Shown: piece after piece, positions 33,825 to 41,553 of the stretch | Layout: the number at the start of each line of letters is the position of its first letter | Position numbering within the stretch: position 1 is the first letter of the stretch | From: Pseudomonas sp. FeN3W | GTDB lineage: Bacteria; Pseudomonadota; Gammaproteobacteria; Pseudomonadales; Pseudomonadaceae | Direction of reading: 5' to 3' | Assembly (NCBI GenBank): GCA_030263805.2 | Contig: CP136010.1 | Location: forward strand, 558,001 to 622,000 | Length of the DNA: 64,000 nt | Made by a program: the position numbers and the translations under genes | Notes under the pieces: generated by a model | The model's database searches: none | The model's input: the letters and a program-made list of their open reading frames with translations, nothing else | Told to the model about the DNA's origin: nothing

Positions 33825-36800
33825 ATGTTCGACAAACTTCTGATCGCCAACCGCGGCGCCATTGCCTGCCGCATCCTGCGTACGCTGCGCGCCCTGGATG
33901 TGAAAGGCGTGGCGGTGTATTCCGAGGCCGACGCCGCCAGCCTGCATATCCAGCAGGCCGACGAGGCCCACAGCCTGGGCGAAGGCCCGGCAGCGCAGAC
34001 CTATCTGGTGGTGGAGAAGATTCTCCGCATCGCCCGGGAAACCGGCGCGAAAGCCATTCACCCCGGCTACGGCTTTCTCTCCGAGAACGCCGCCTTTGCC
34101 GAAGCCTGTGAAGCCGCCGGCATCGCCTTCGTCGGCCCGACGCCGGAACAGCTGCGGGTGTTTGGCCTCAAGCACACCGCCCGCGCCCTGGCCAAGCAGC
34201 ACGGCGTGCCGATGCTGGAAGGCACCGAGCTGCTCGACAGCCTCGCCGATGCTCTCGGCGCGGCCGATCAGGTCGGCTACCCGGTGATGCTGAAAAGCAC
34301 CGCCGGCGGCGGCGGCATCGGCATGCGCGTGTGCCGCTCGCCCGAAGAGCTGAGCGAAGCCTTCGAAGCGGTCAAGCGCCTCGGACAGAACAATTTCAGC
34401 GACTCGGGCGTGTTCATCGAGAAATACATCGAACGCGCCCGCCATCTGGAAGTGCAGGTGTTTGGCGACGGTGCCGGCGAAGTGCTAGCCCTCGGCGTGC
34501 GCGACTGCTCGGTGCAGCGGCGCAACCAGAAGGTACTGGAGGAAACCCCCGCGCCAAACCTGCCGACCGGCATGGCCGAGGCGCTGTGCGAAGCGGCGAT
34601 CAAGCTGGCCAAGGCGGTCAACTACCGCAGCGCCGGCACCGTGGAGTTCGTCTACGACGCCGAAGCCCAGCGTTTCTACTTCCTCGAGGTGAACACCCGC
34701 CTGCAGGTCGAGCACGGCGTCACCGAGCAGGTCTGGGGCGTCGATCTGGTGCGCTGGATGATCGAGCTGGCCGCCGGCGACCTGTCGCCGCTGACGGAGC
34801 TGAGCGAGACGCTGAAGCCGAGCGGCCACGCGATCCAGGCGCGCGTCTACGCCGAGGACCCGGGCCGTGACTTCCAGCCGAGCCCGGGCCTGTTGACCGC
34901 CGTGGCCTTCCCGGCCGCCGACGGCAAGAGCCTGCGCATCGACACCTGGGTCGAGGCCGGCTGCGAGATCCCGCCGTATTTCGACCCGATGATCGCCAAG
35001 GTCATCAGCTGGGCGCCGAGCCGTGAACAGGCCCGCGTCGCGCTGGACGCCGCCCTCGGCGACACCCTGCTCTACGGCGTGGAGACCAACCGCGACTACC
35101 TGCGCCAGATCCTCGGCTTTGCGCCCTTCGCCCTCGGCACGCCCTGGACCCGCTGCCTGGAAGGTCTGCGCTATTCGGCCAACACCTTCGAGGTCATCAG
35201 CGCCGGCACCCAGACCACCGTGCAGGACTTCCCCGGTCGCCTCGGCTACTGGGCGGTGGGCGTGCCGCCGTCCGGCCCGATGGACAGCCGCGCGCTGCGC
35301 CTGGGCAACGCCCTTTTGGGCAACCCCGAGGACGCCGCCGGGCTGGAAATCACCATGAGCGGACCGATCCTGCGCTTCAACACCGACGCGGTGGTGGCGG
35401 TGACCGGCGCCGCGATCCCCGTGAAGCTCGATGACGTCGCGCAGCCGATGAACACCGCCATTCTGGTCAAGGCCGGCAGCACCCTGACCATCGGGACCAT
35501 CGCCGGCGCCGGTGCCCGCGCGTATCTGGCCGTGCGCGGCGGCGTGCAGGTGCCGGAGTATCTGGGCAGTAAGAGCACCTTTACCCTCGGCCAGTTCGGC
35601 GGTCACGGCGGCCGCGCCCTGCGTGCCGGCGACGTGCTGCGCCTGGCACCGCTGAGCGACTCGTCGGCCGGCGCCAGGCTCGCCGCCGAGCTGTGCAGCG
35701 CCCTGCCGGCGGTGCGCGAGCTGCGGGTGATCTACGGTCCGCACGGCGCGCCGGAGTATTTCACCGAAGGCTATATCGAGCGCTTCTTCGCCACCGACTG
35801 GGAAGTGCACTTCAACTCCAGCCGCACCGGCGTGCGTCTCATAGGTCCGAAGCCCGAATGGGTGCGCGAAAGCGGCGGCGAGGCTGGTCTGCATCCATCC
35901 AATATCCACGACAATCCTTACGCCATCGGCGCGGTGGACTTCACTGGCGACATGCCGGTGATCCTGGGGCCGGACGGCCCGAGCCTGGGCGGCTTCGTCT
36001 GCCCGGTGACCATCATCGAGGCCGACCTGTGGCAGCTCGGGCAGCTTAAGGCAGGGGATAAGGTGCGCTTTGTCCCGGTGGATATCGCCACAGCGCGGGA
36101 GCTGGCAAGAGCCCGGTGCGAAGAGTGCGCGCTTGTCTCCCCTCTCCCTCCGGGAGAGGGGCCGGGGCGGCCCGCGATCGGGGTGAGGGCTGTTTCAACC
36201 GACAGCAAAAACCCCTCACCCCAGCCCTCTCCTGGGGGGAGAGGGGGCATTTACACGCAGTCTGCGGAATATGCGCTCACCTCCCCCATCGTCCTCGACC
36301 TTGGCCAGGACGATACCCGTCTGGTCGCCCGCCTCGCTGGCGATACCCATCTGCTGCTGGAGATCGGCCAGCCGGAACTGGACCTGGTGCTGCGCTTCCG
36401 CGGTCATGCGCTGATGCAAGCCCTCGAAGCCAAGCAACTGGACGGCGTCATCGACCTCACACCCGGCATCCGTTCGCTGCAAGTCCACTACCAGCCGGAA
36501 ACCCTGCCACTCGACGACCTGCTTGAGACCGTCACCGGGCTGTGGGGCGCGGTGTGCGCCGCGCAGGACCTGAAGGTGCCGTCGCGCATCGTCCACCTGC
36601 CGCTGTCCTGGGACGATCCGGCCTGCACGCTTGCCATCGAGAAGTACATGACCACGGTGCGCAAGGACGCGCCCTGGTGCCCGAGCAACCTGGAGTTCAT
36701 CCGCCGGATCAACGATCTGCCCAACCTCGACGAGGTGTACCGCACGGTGTTCGAGGCCAGCTATCTGGTGATGGGCCTGGGCGACGTCTACCTCGGCGCA

Positions 36801-37529
36801 CCAGTGGCCACCCCGCTGGACCCGCGCCACCGGCTGGTCACCACCAAGTACAACCCGGCCCGCACCTGGACCGCGGAAAACTCGGTGGGCATCGGTGGCG
36901 CCTACATGTGCGTCTACGGCATGGAAGGCCCGGGCGGCTATCAGTTCGTCGGCCGCACGCTGCAGATGTGGAACCGCTACCGCGCGGTCGAGGCGTTCGG
37001 CGGCCAGCCCTGGCTGCTGCGCTTCTTCGACCAGATCCGCTTCTTCCCGGTAAGCGCCGAAGAACTCTTGGAGATTCGTCGCGATTTTCCCCTGGGACGC
37101 TACCCGCTGAGGATCGAGGATACCGAGCTGTGCCTCTCGGACTACCAGCAATTTCTCGCCAGGGAAGCCGACAGCATCGAGGCTTTCCGCAGCCAGCAGC
37201 GCGCCGCCTTCGACGCCGAACGCCAGCGCTGGATCGAATCCGGCCAGGCGCATTTCGAGAGCGAGGAAGTGGCGGCCGATCTCGGTGAAGACACGCCGCT
37301 TGGCGCCGGTGAGCATGGCATCGAAAGCCATATCGCCGGCAACCTCTGGCAGGTCTCGGTGGCCGAGGGCGACCGAGTCGAGCCCGGTGACGTGCTGGTG
37401 ATTCTCGAGAGCATGAAGATGGAGATCCCCCTCACCGCACCGGTCGCCGGGTTGGTGAGGGAGGTCCGCGTCCAGCCCGGTTCGCCGGTACGTGCCGGCC
37501 AGCGGGTCGTGGTGATCGAGGAGGTTTGA
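33825..37529 (+). CDS. Guanidine (urea-type) carboxylase, biotin-dependent
   Basis: 1234 residues. Biotin carboxylase domain (1 to about 450; MFDKLLIANRGAIACRI), carboxyltransferase domain of the KipI/KipA (AHS1/AHS2) type (about 460-1160) and a C-terminal biotinyl domain with Lys1198 in ESMKME. ATP and bicarbonate carboxylate the substrate nitrogen. The riboswitch and flanking carboxyguanidine deiminase argue for guanidine rather than urea. Asp705 in AVDFTGDMP stands where I recall guanidine carboxylases having Asp and urea carboxylases Asn; alignment should confirm. Residues about 772-808 (SPLPPGEG to PSPGGRG) are encoded by an in-frame palindromic repeat and explain the extra length over the usual roughly 1200. 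Confidence 0.9.
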   Translation: MFDKLLIANRGAIACRILRTLRALDVKGVAVYSEADAASLHIQQADEAHSLGEGPAAQTYLVVEKILRIARETGAKAIHPGYGFLSENAAFAEACEAAGIAFVGPTPEQLRVFGLKHTARALAKQHGVPMLEGTELLDSLADALGAADQVGYPVMLKSTAGGGGIGMRVCRSPEELSEAFEAVKRLGQNNFSDSGVFIEKYIERARHLEVQVFGDGAGEVLALGVRDCSVQRRNQKVLEETPAPNLPTGMAEALCEAAIKLAKAVNYRSAGTVEFVYDAEAQRFYFLEVNTRLQVEHGVTEQVWGVDLVRWMIELAAGDLSPLTELSETLKPSGHAIQARVYAEDPGRDFQPSPGLLTAVAFPAADGKSLRIDTWVEAGCEIPPYFDPMIAKVISWAPSREQARVALDAALGDTLLYGVETNRDYLRQILGFAPFALGTPWTRCLEGLRYSANTFEVISAGTQTTVQDFPGRLGYWAVGVPPSGPMDSRALRLGNALLGNPEDAAGLEITMSGPILRFNTDAVVAVTGAAIPVKLDDVAQPMNTAILVKAGSTLTIGTIAGAGARAYLAVRGGVQVPEYLGSKSTFTLGQFGGHGGRALRAGDVLRLAPLSDSSAGARLAAELCSALPAVRELRVIYGPHGAPEYFTEGYIERFFATDWEVHFNSSRTGVRLIGPKPEWVRESGGEAGLHPSNIHDNPYAIGAVDFTGDMPVILGPDGPSLGGFVCPVTIIEADLWQLGQLKAGDKVRFVPVDIATARELARARCEECALVSPLPPGEGPGRPAIGVRAVSTDSKNPSPQPSPGGRGGIYTQSAEYALTSPIVLDLGQDDTRLVARLAGDTHLLLEIGQPELDLVLRFRGHALMQALEAKQLDGVIDLTPGIRSLQVHYQPETLPLDDLLETVTGLWGAVCAAQDLKVPSRIVHLPLSWDDPACTLAIEKYMTTVRKDAPWCPSNLEFIRRINDLPNLDEVYRTVFEASYLVMGLGDVYLGAPVATPLDPRHRLVTTKYNPARTWTAENSVGIGGAYMCVYGMEGPGGYQFVGRTLQMWNRYRAVEAFGGQPWLLRFFDQIRFFPVSAEELLEIRRDFPLGRYPLRIEDTELCLSDYQQFLAREADSIEAFRSQQRAAFDAERQRWIESGQAHFESEEVAADLGEDTPLGAGEHGIESHIAGNLWQVSVAEGDRVEPGDVLVILESMKMEIPLTAPVAGLVREVRVQPGSPVRAGQRVVVIEEV
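36139..36247. repeat. Palindromic repeat inserted in frame inside the carboxylase gene
   Basis: Left unit CCCCTCTCCC-TCC-GGGAGAGGGG (36139-36161) leads to GGGGTGAGGG (36180-36189). After about 22 bases comes CCCCTCACCCCAGCCCTCTC (36212-36231), then GGGGGGAGAGGGG. The same sequence forms the ends of the repeat at 37554-37759. The reading frame stays open through it and encodes a Pro/Gly-rich stretch unrelated to carboxylases. Confidence 0.9.
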
Positions 37530-37553
37530 GAGCCGTGGTCTTTGACCGCCATT

Positions 37554-37759
37554 CCCCCTCACCCCAGCCCTCTCCCTCAGGGAGAGGGGGCCGGTTCGAC
37601 GCGGGTACGGGGTCCGGACGTCGACGCAGCTCTTGCATTGGCATCAACCACGCGCCGAGCTCCCAGCGCCTGCGATACGAAAGCAACGCCGGACCACAAG
37701 ACTACCAGCAACACCGAACCACCCCCTCGCCCCTTTGGGGAGAGGGCTGGGGTGAGGGG
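37554..37759. repeat. Miniature inverted-repeat element between the carboxylase and allophanate hydrolase genes
   Basis: 206-base element with 22-base perfect inverted ends: CCCCTCACCCCAGCCCTCTC plus CC at 37555-37576 and the reverse complement at 37738-37759. Each end also contains its own hairpin (CCCTCTCCC-TCA-GGGAGAGGG on the left, CCCC-TTT-GGGG on the right). The interior has no gene. It fills most of the 300-base gap before atzF. Shared ends with the intragenic copy show one repeat family. Confidence 0.85.
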
Positions 37760-37829
37760 AAAGGGCCGCTAGCCAGCCCCGAATCCCGACTGCTCGAACA
37801 GACCAGGCCCGCTACAGAGGAAGCCAACC

Positions 37830-39629
37830 ATGACGACCCATTTCGATCTGCGCCTCGACACGCTGCGCACTGCCTATGAAGCCGGCATCGCTGCCCCGCG
37901 TCAGCTGATCCACGACCTGCGCGCCAAGGCCGACGAATTGAACGGCGAGTTCAACGCCTTTATCCACCTGCTGAGCATCGAGGAACTCGAACCTTTCCTC
38001 GCAGCCCTGGATAACAAAACCTCCGCCGAACTCCCGCTTTACGGCATCCCTTTTGCGATCAAGGACAACATCGACCTGGCCGGCATTCCTACCACCGCCG
38101 CCTGCCCGGCCTTCGCCTACACACCTGAAACCAGCGCCACCATCGTCGAGCAACTGATTGCGCTGGGTGCAATACCACTCGGCAAGACCAACCTCGATCA
38201 GTTCGCCACCGGGCTCAACGGCACCCGTTCGCCCTATGGCGAGTGCCGCAACAGCCTGCATCCCGACTACCCTTCCGGTGGCTCCAGCGCCGGCTCATCC
38301 CTAGCCGTGGCGCTGGGCCTGTGCACCTTTGCGCTGGGCACCGACACCGCCGGCTCCGGCCGCGTGCCGGCGGCACTGAACAATCTGGTGGGCCTTAAAG
38401 CCAGCAAGGGCCTGATCTCCACCGCCGGCGTGGTGCCGGCCTGTCGCACGCTGGATTGCGTGACCTTCTTCACTGCCAGCGCCGCCGAAGCCAGTCAGCT
38501 GCTCGCGCTCACGGCCAAGCTCGATCCGCGTGACGAATACAGCCGCGCCAACCCACTGTGGAACGACGGCTCAGCCTTCGGCCAGGTGAAATCCTTTCGC
38601 TTCGGTGTGCCGAAGCAGCTCGAATTCCTCGGCTGCCCGGAAAGTCCGGCGCTGTTCGCCGCCACCGTCGACCAGCTCAAGGCAATAGGTGGCGAGCCGG
38701 TGGAAGTGGACTTTTCGCCGTTCCTCGAAGCCGCGCGCCTGCTCTATGAAGGCCCCTGGGTCGCCGAACGCTACAGCGTGGCCGGCGCGCTGATCGAACA
38801 GCAACCCGACGCCGTGCTGCCGGTAATAAAGGCCGTTCTGGAGAAAGCCCCCGGCACCACCGCCGTACAGCTGTTCCAGGCGCAATACCGCCTGCAGCAA
38901 CTCAAGGCCACCTGCGACCGGATCATGGCCGAGGTCGATTGCGTACTCACACCAGCCTACCCACGCCCGGTCACCCTCGCCGAGCTGCATGCCGAGCCGG
39001 TCAAGCGCAACTCGGATCTGGGCTACTACACCAACTTCATGAACATGCTGGACTACGCCGCCGTGGCCATACCCGCTGGCGTGATGGGGAACAAGCTGCC
39101 CTGGGGCGTGACGCTGTTCGGCCGGGTGTTCACCGATCAGTACCTGCTGAGCCTGGCCGACGCCCTACAGCGCCAGACCGCGCTGAAGCTGATCGGCGGC
39201 AACGCCCTCGACACGCCGGCCCCACAGAACCCGGCGCGCAACGACCGCGCCCGTATCGTCGTCTGCGGAGCGCACCTGGACGGCCTGCCGCTGAACTGGC
39301 AGCTAAGGCAGCGCGGCGCACGCCTACTCGAAGCCACCCGCAGCGCGCCGGACTACCAGCTCTACGCCCTGGCCGGCGGCCCGGTGTTGCGCCCAGGGAT
39401 GGTGCGCGTCGCCGAAGGTGGCTCGGCGATCGCCGTTGAGGTCTGGGACATCCCCAGCAGCGAGTTGGGCTCCTTTCTCACCGGCATCCCCGCACCGCTC
39501 GGCCTGGGCAAGGTGCAGCTCGAAGATGGCCGCTGGGAAACCGGCTTCATTTGCGAACCCTGCGGCCTGGAAGGCGCGCAGGACATCACCGGCTTCGGCG
39601 GCTGGCGCGCCTACCTGCAGAGCCAATAG
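37830..39629 (+). CDS. atzF: Allophanate hydrolase
   Basis: 599 residues. The N-terminal amidase-signature domain (to about 440) has the Ser-cisSer-Lys triad: Lys in FAIKDNIDLAG, and the serines in PSGGSSAGSS and GTDTAGSGRVPA. A C-terminal domain follows (about 470-599; RIVVCGAHLDGLPLNWQL), which in this family acts on the intermediate N-carboxycarbamate. Allophanate yields two ammonium and CO2, the final step of the guanidine route. It is separated from the carboxylase by the inverted-repeat element but is probably in the same operon. Confidence 0.95.
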   Translation: MTTHFDLRLDTLRTAYEAGIAAPRQLIHDLRAKADELNGEFNAFIHLLSIEELEPFLAALDNKTSAELPLYGIPFAIKDNIDLAGIPTTAACPAFAYTPETSATIVEQLIALGAIPLGKTNLDQFATGLNGTRSPYGECRNSLHPDYPSGGSSAGSSLAVALGLCTFALGTDTAGSGRVPAALNNLVGLKASKGLISTAGVVPACRTLDCVTFFTASAAEASQLLALTAKLDPRDEYSRANPLWNDGSAFGQVKSFRFGVPKQLEFLGCPESPALFAATVDQLKAIGGEPVEVDFSPFLEAARLLYEGPWVAERYSVAGALIEQQPDAVLPVIKAVLEKAPGTTAVQLFQAQYRLQQLKATCDRIMAEVDCVLTPAYPRPVTLAELHAEPVKRNSDLGYYTNFMNMLDYAAVAIPAGVMGNKLPWGVTLFGRVFTDQYLLSLADALQRQTALKLIGGNALDTPAPQNPARNDRARIVVCGAHLDGLPLNWQLRQRGARLLEATRSAPDYQLYALAGGPVLRPGMVRVAEGGSAIAVEVWDIPSSELGSFLTGIPAPLGLGKVQLEDGRWETGFICEPCGLEGAQDITGFGGWRAYLQSQ

Positions 39630-39655
39630 CCGACACCGTAGGTTGGTCGAGGAGT

Positions 39656-39744
39656 GTAGGTTGGGTTGAGGAGCGCAGCGACGAAGCCCAACATGGTCAT
39701 ATACCCAACCCAGTTGGGCTTCGCTGCGCTCAGCGCCAACCTAC
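39656..39744. repeat. Palindromic repeat (GTAGGTTGGG type), copy 1
   Basis: 89 bases bounded by GTAGGTTGG and CCAACCTAC. GAGCGCAGCGACGAAGCCCA on the left pairs with GGGCTTCGCTGCGCTC on the right, forming a long hairpin around the ATGGTCATATA centre. A truncated extra start of the repeat stands at 39638. It lies just after atzF and could attenuate or stabilise the operon transcript. Confidence 0.85.
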
Positions 39745-39796
39745 CGGGCGCCCTTGGTGCATCGGAACCGCATGGGCACGGCCGAGGCATGTAGGC

Positions 39797-39899
39797 GTAG
39801 GTTGGGTCGGGGCGCGCAGCCTGAGGAGTGCAACGACGAAGCCCAACACGTTCATATAACCGCCCCCGTTGGGCTTCGCTGCGCTCAGCGCCGACCTAC
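39797..39899. repeat. Palindromic repeat (GTAGGTTGGG type), copy 2
   Basis: 103-base copy in the same orientation, 52 bases after copy 1, with ends GTAGGTTGG and CCGACCTAC and the same inner stem (ACGAAGCCCAAC against GTTGGGCTTCG). The two copies fill most of the gap between atzF and the aldo/keto reductase. A single half copy recurs at 53551-53582. Confidence 0.85.
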
Positions 39900-40015
39900 C
39901 GCGGGGTCGAGCGTTCGTACAACAGCTCTTCACGATCCGGAACATCCGTTCGGCGCTGTCCTCCCATGCAATACCCGGCCAATTTCGGCCTCGGCTGCAT
40001 AGAAGGAGGACCGCC

Positions 40016-40987
40016 ATGCGTATCACCCTGCCACGCATCGGCCTCGGCGGCGCGCCGCTGGGCAACATGTTCCACCCGATCAGCGAAGAAACCGCCGACG
40101 CCACGCTCAATGCCGCGTGGGACGCCGGTTTCCGCTACTACGACGTATCCCCGCATTACGGCGCCGGCCTCGCCGAGGCGCGCTTCGGCCGCCTGCTCAG
40201 CCACAAGCCGCGCGACGAATTCGTGCTGAGCAGCAAGGTCGGCCGCCTGCTGCGCCCGGCCGAGCAGCCGGAAAACGCCAAGCCTTTCGTCGACGAACTG
40301 CCCAACCAGCGCGTGCCGGACTATTCCGCCGACGGTGCGCGCCGCTCCATCGAAGACAGCCTCAAGCGCATGGGCGTCGAGCGCCTCGACGTGGTGTTCA
40401 TCCACGACGTCTCCGAAGACCAGTGGGGCCCGCAGTGGCGCGATTACTTCCAGCAGGCCATGGACGGCGCGGCCAAAGCCCTCACGCAATTGCGCGACGA
40501 AGGCACGATCCGCGGCTGGGGCCTGGGCGTCAATTTGGTCGAACCGTGCCGCATGGCTCTGGAGCAGAGCGATCCGGACCTGTTCCTGCTGGCGGGACGC
40601 TATTCGCTGCTGGAGCACGACGAAGCGCTGGATACGCTCTTCCCGACCTGCCGCGAGCGCGGCGTCGGCATCGTCGTCGGCGGGCCGTTCAATTCGGGCG
40701 TGCTGGCTGGCGGCGATCACTATGAATACGACCGCATTCCGCCTGACGTCAGCGAACGCAAGCGGCGGCTGGAAGCCATCGCCGAGCGCTGCGGGGTCGA
40801 CCTGCGTGTCGCCGCCCTGCACTTCTGCCTGGCCAACCCGGTGGTGGCTTCGGTCATCCCCGGTACGGCGAACCCCGAACGGCCGCAGCAATACATGGAT
40901 TACTTCAATGCCCAGGTGCCCGCCGAGTTCTGGCGTACCCTGGTCGACGAAGGCCTGTTGCGCGCGGACGTGCCACTACCCGCCTGA
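40016..40987 (+). CDS. Aldo/keto reductase (D-threo-aldose / pyridoxal dehydrogenase-like)
   Basis: 323 residues from the ATG at 40016 (MRITLPRIGLGG), preceded by AGAAGGAGG. The TIM-barrel AKR catalytic residues are Asp and Tyr in YYDVSPHYGAG, Lys in VLSSKVGRLL and His in VVFIHDVSED. The closest remembered relatives are NAD(P)-dependent sugar or pyridoxal dehydrogenases that oxidise aldehydes or hemiacetals. No link to guanidine is known; it stands between two guanidine riboswitch operons. It may belong with the downstream operon's redox enzymes, or be unrelated. Confidence 0.8.
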   Translation: MRITLPRIGLGGAPLGNMFHPISEETADATLNAAWDAGFRYYDVSPHYGAGLAEARFGRLLSHKPRDEFVLSSKVGRLLRPAEQPENAKPFVDELPNQRVPDYSADGARRSIEDSLKRMGVERLDVVFIHDVSEDQWGPQWRDYFQQAMDGAAKALTQLRDEGTIRGWGLGVNLVEPCRMALEQSDPDLFLLAGRYSLLEHDEALDTLFPTCRERGVGIVVGGPFNSGVLAGGDHYEYDRIPPDVSERKRRLEAIAERCGVDLRVAALHFCLANPVVASVIPGTANPERPQQYMDYFNAQVPAEFWRTLVDEGLLRADVPLPA

Positions 40988-41161
40988 AACCACGACCGGG
41001 CCGCGGCGCCCTGCGACGCGACCCGACCGGCAGAACCGGCACCATCGCGGCGCATCCCACCCCATTTGTGCGCACGCGAGGCGTTCTCCGGGCGCACCGC
41101 CAAACTGCCACGCGGTATCCAACCGCCTGAATCCCAACGACAAATTCCGAAAAGGCAAAAA
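40988..41161 (+). other. Gap after the aldo/keto reductase without a gene
   Basis: First part of a 566-base intergenic stretch that also holds a sigma-54-like site, an inverted-repeat element and a riboswitch, listed separately. These 174 bases contain GC-rich stretches and a GTGCGCAC palindrome, but no frame or RNA that I recognise. Confidence 0.5.
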
Positions 41162-41177
41162 TGGCACGCAACCTGCT
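41162..41177 (+). promoter_or_regulatory. Sigma-54-like promoter upstream of riboswitch 2
   Basis: TGGCAC-GCAAC-CTGCT, one mismatch from the -24/-12 consensus (C for the first T of TTGC). It lies 236 bases before riboswitch 2, with an inverted-repeat element between. If that element (about 160 bases) were absent, the spacing would be about 76 bases, closer to the 50 bases seen at riboswitch 1. Confidence 0.5.
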
Positions 41178-41223
41178 CTGCTGCAGGTGAACGGGATGAG
41201 TCGCCTCCGGCACTCATGACGCT

Positions 41224-41383
41224 AGTGGCCTGTGCGGTGAGTTGGTTGAGGCAAGTTCGGATGACCATGGTTCCGAGACAAGGCGCTGCGACGAGTCATA
41301 GCGGGCTATGGCGAGAAGCAGCAACACAGTCGCGGGGTCATGGGCGCCGAAATTGACCAGCTGAACTTACCAAACAGGCCACT
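41224..41383. mobile_element. 160-base element with 10-base inverted ends (MITE-like)
   Basis: Perfect terminal inverted repeats AGTGGCCTGT (41224-41233) and ACAGGCCACT (41374-41383). The interior (for example GCGACGAGTCATAGCGGGC) has no gene. The size and ends suit a non-autonomous transposon. It lies between the sigma-54-like site and riboswitch 2. No clear target duplication was identified by eye. Confidence 0.6.
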
Positions 41384-41412
41384 GGGCACAATCAGGAGCA
41401 ATTTCAAGGAGA

Positions 41413-41505
41413 ACTAGGGTTCCGGCTCACAGGGAGTGGGCGCTGGTCCGAGAGTTCTCCGGTCCCAGGGACGGGACTACACGGAGGGATAAAAGCCCGG
41501 GAGAC
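41413..41505 (+). promoter_or_regulatory. Guanidine-I riboswitch (ykkC class), copy 2
   Basis: ACTAGGGTTCCG at 41413-41424, CTGGTCCGAGAG at 41443-41454 and ACACGGAGGGATAAAAGCCC with GGGAGA ending at 41504, all matching copy 1 and the class consensus. The variable stem between the last two blocks (GGTCCCAGGGACGGGACT) differs from copy 1, so the copies are diverged rather than a recent duplication. A ten-codon frame (41509-41541) begins just after the final GGGAGA block, which could act as its ribosome binding site. Confidence 0.93.
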
Positions 41506-41553
41506 GCGATGTCATCCCGTGCCTGTCATTCCAATGTGTAGGGAAATCACGCC

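Noticed and set aside
36130..36260. Frameshift or pseudogene in the carboxylase gene
   Set aside because: The repeat is odd but the frame remains open and the downstream carboxyltransferase and biotin domains are intact, so it is annotated as an intact gene with an insertion.
39656..39899. CRISPR-like repeat pair
   Set aside because: Only two copies, each a long self-complementary hairpin with internal divergence, no spacer regularity and no cas genes.
41509..41541. Ten-codon leader peptide after riboswitch 2
   Set aside because: Too short to support without evidence; mentioned under the riboswitch only because GGGAGA could serve as its ribosome binding site.
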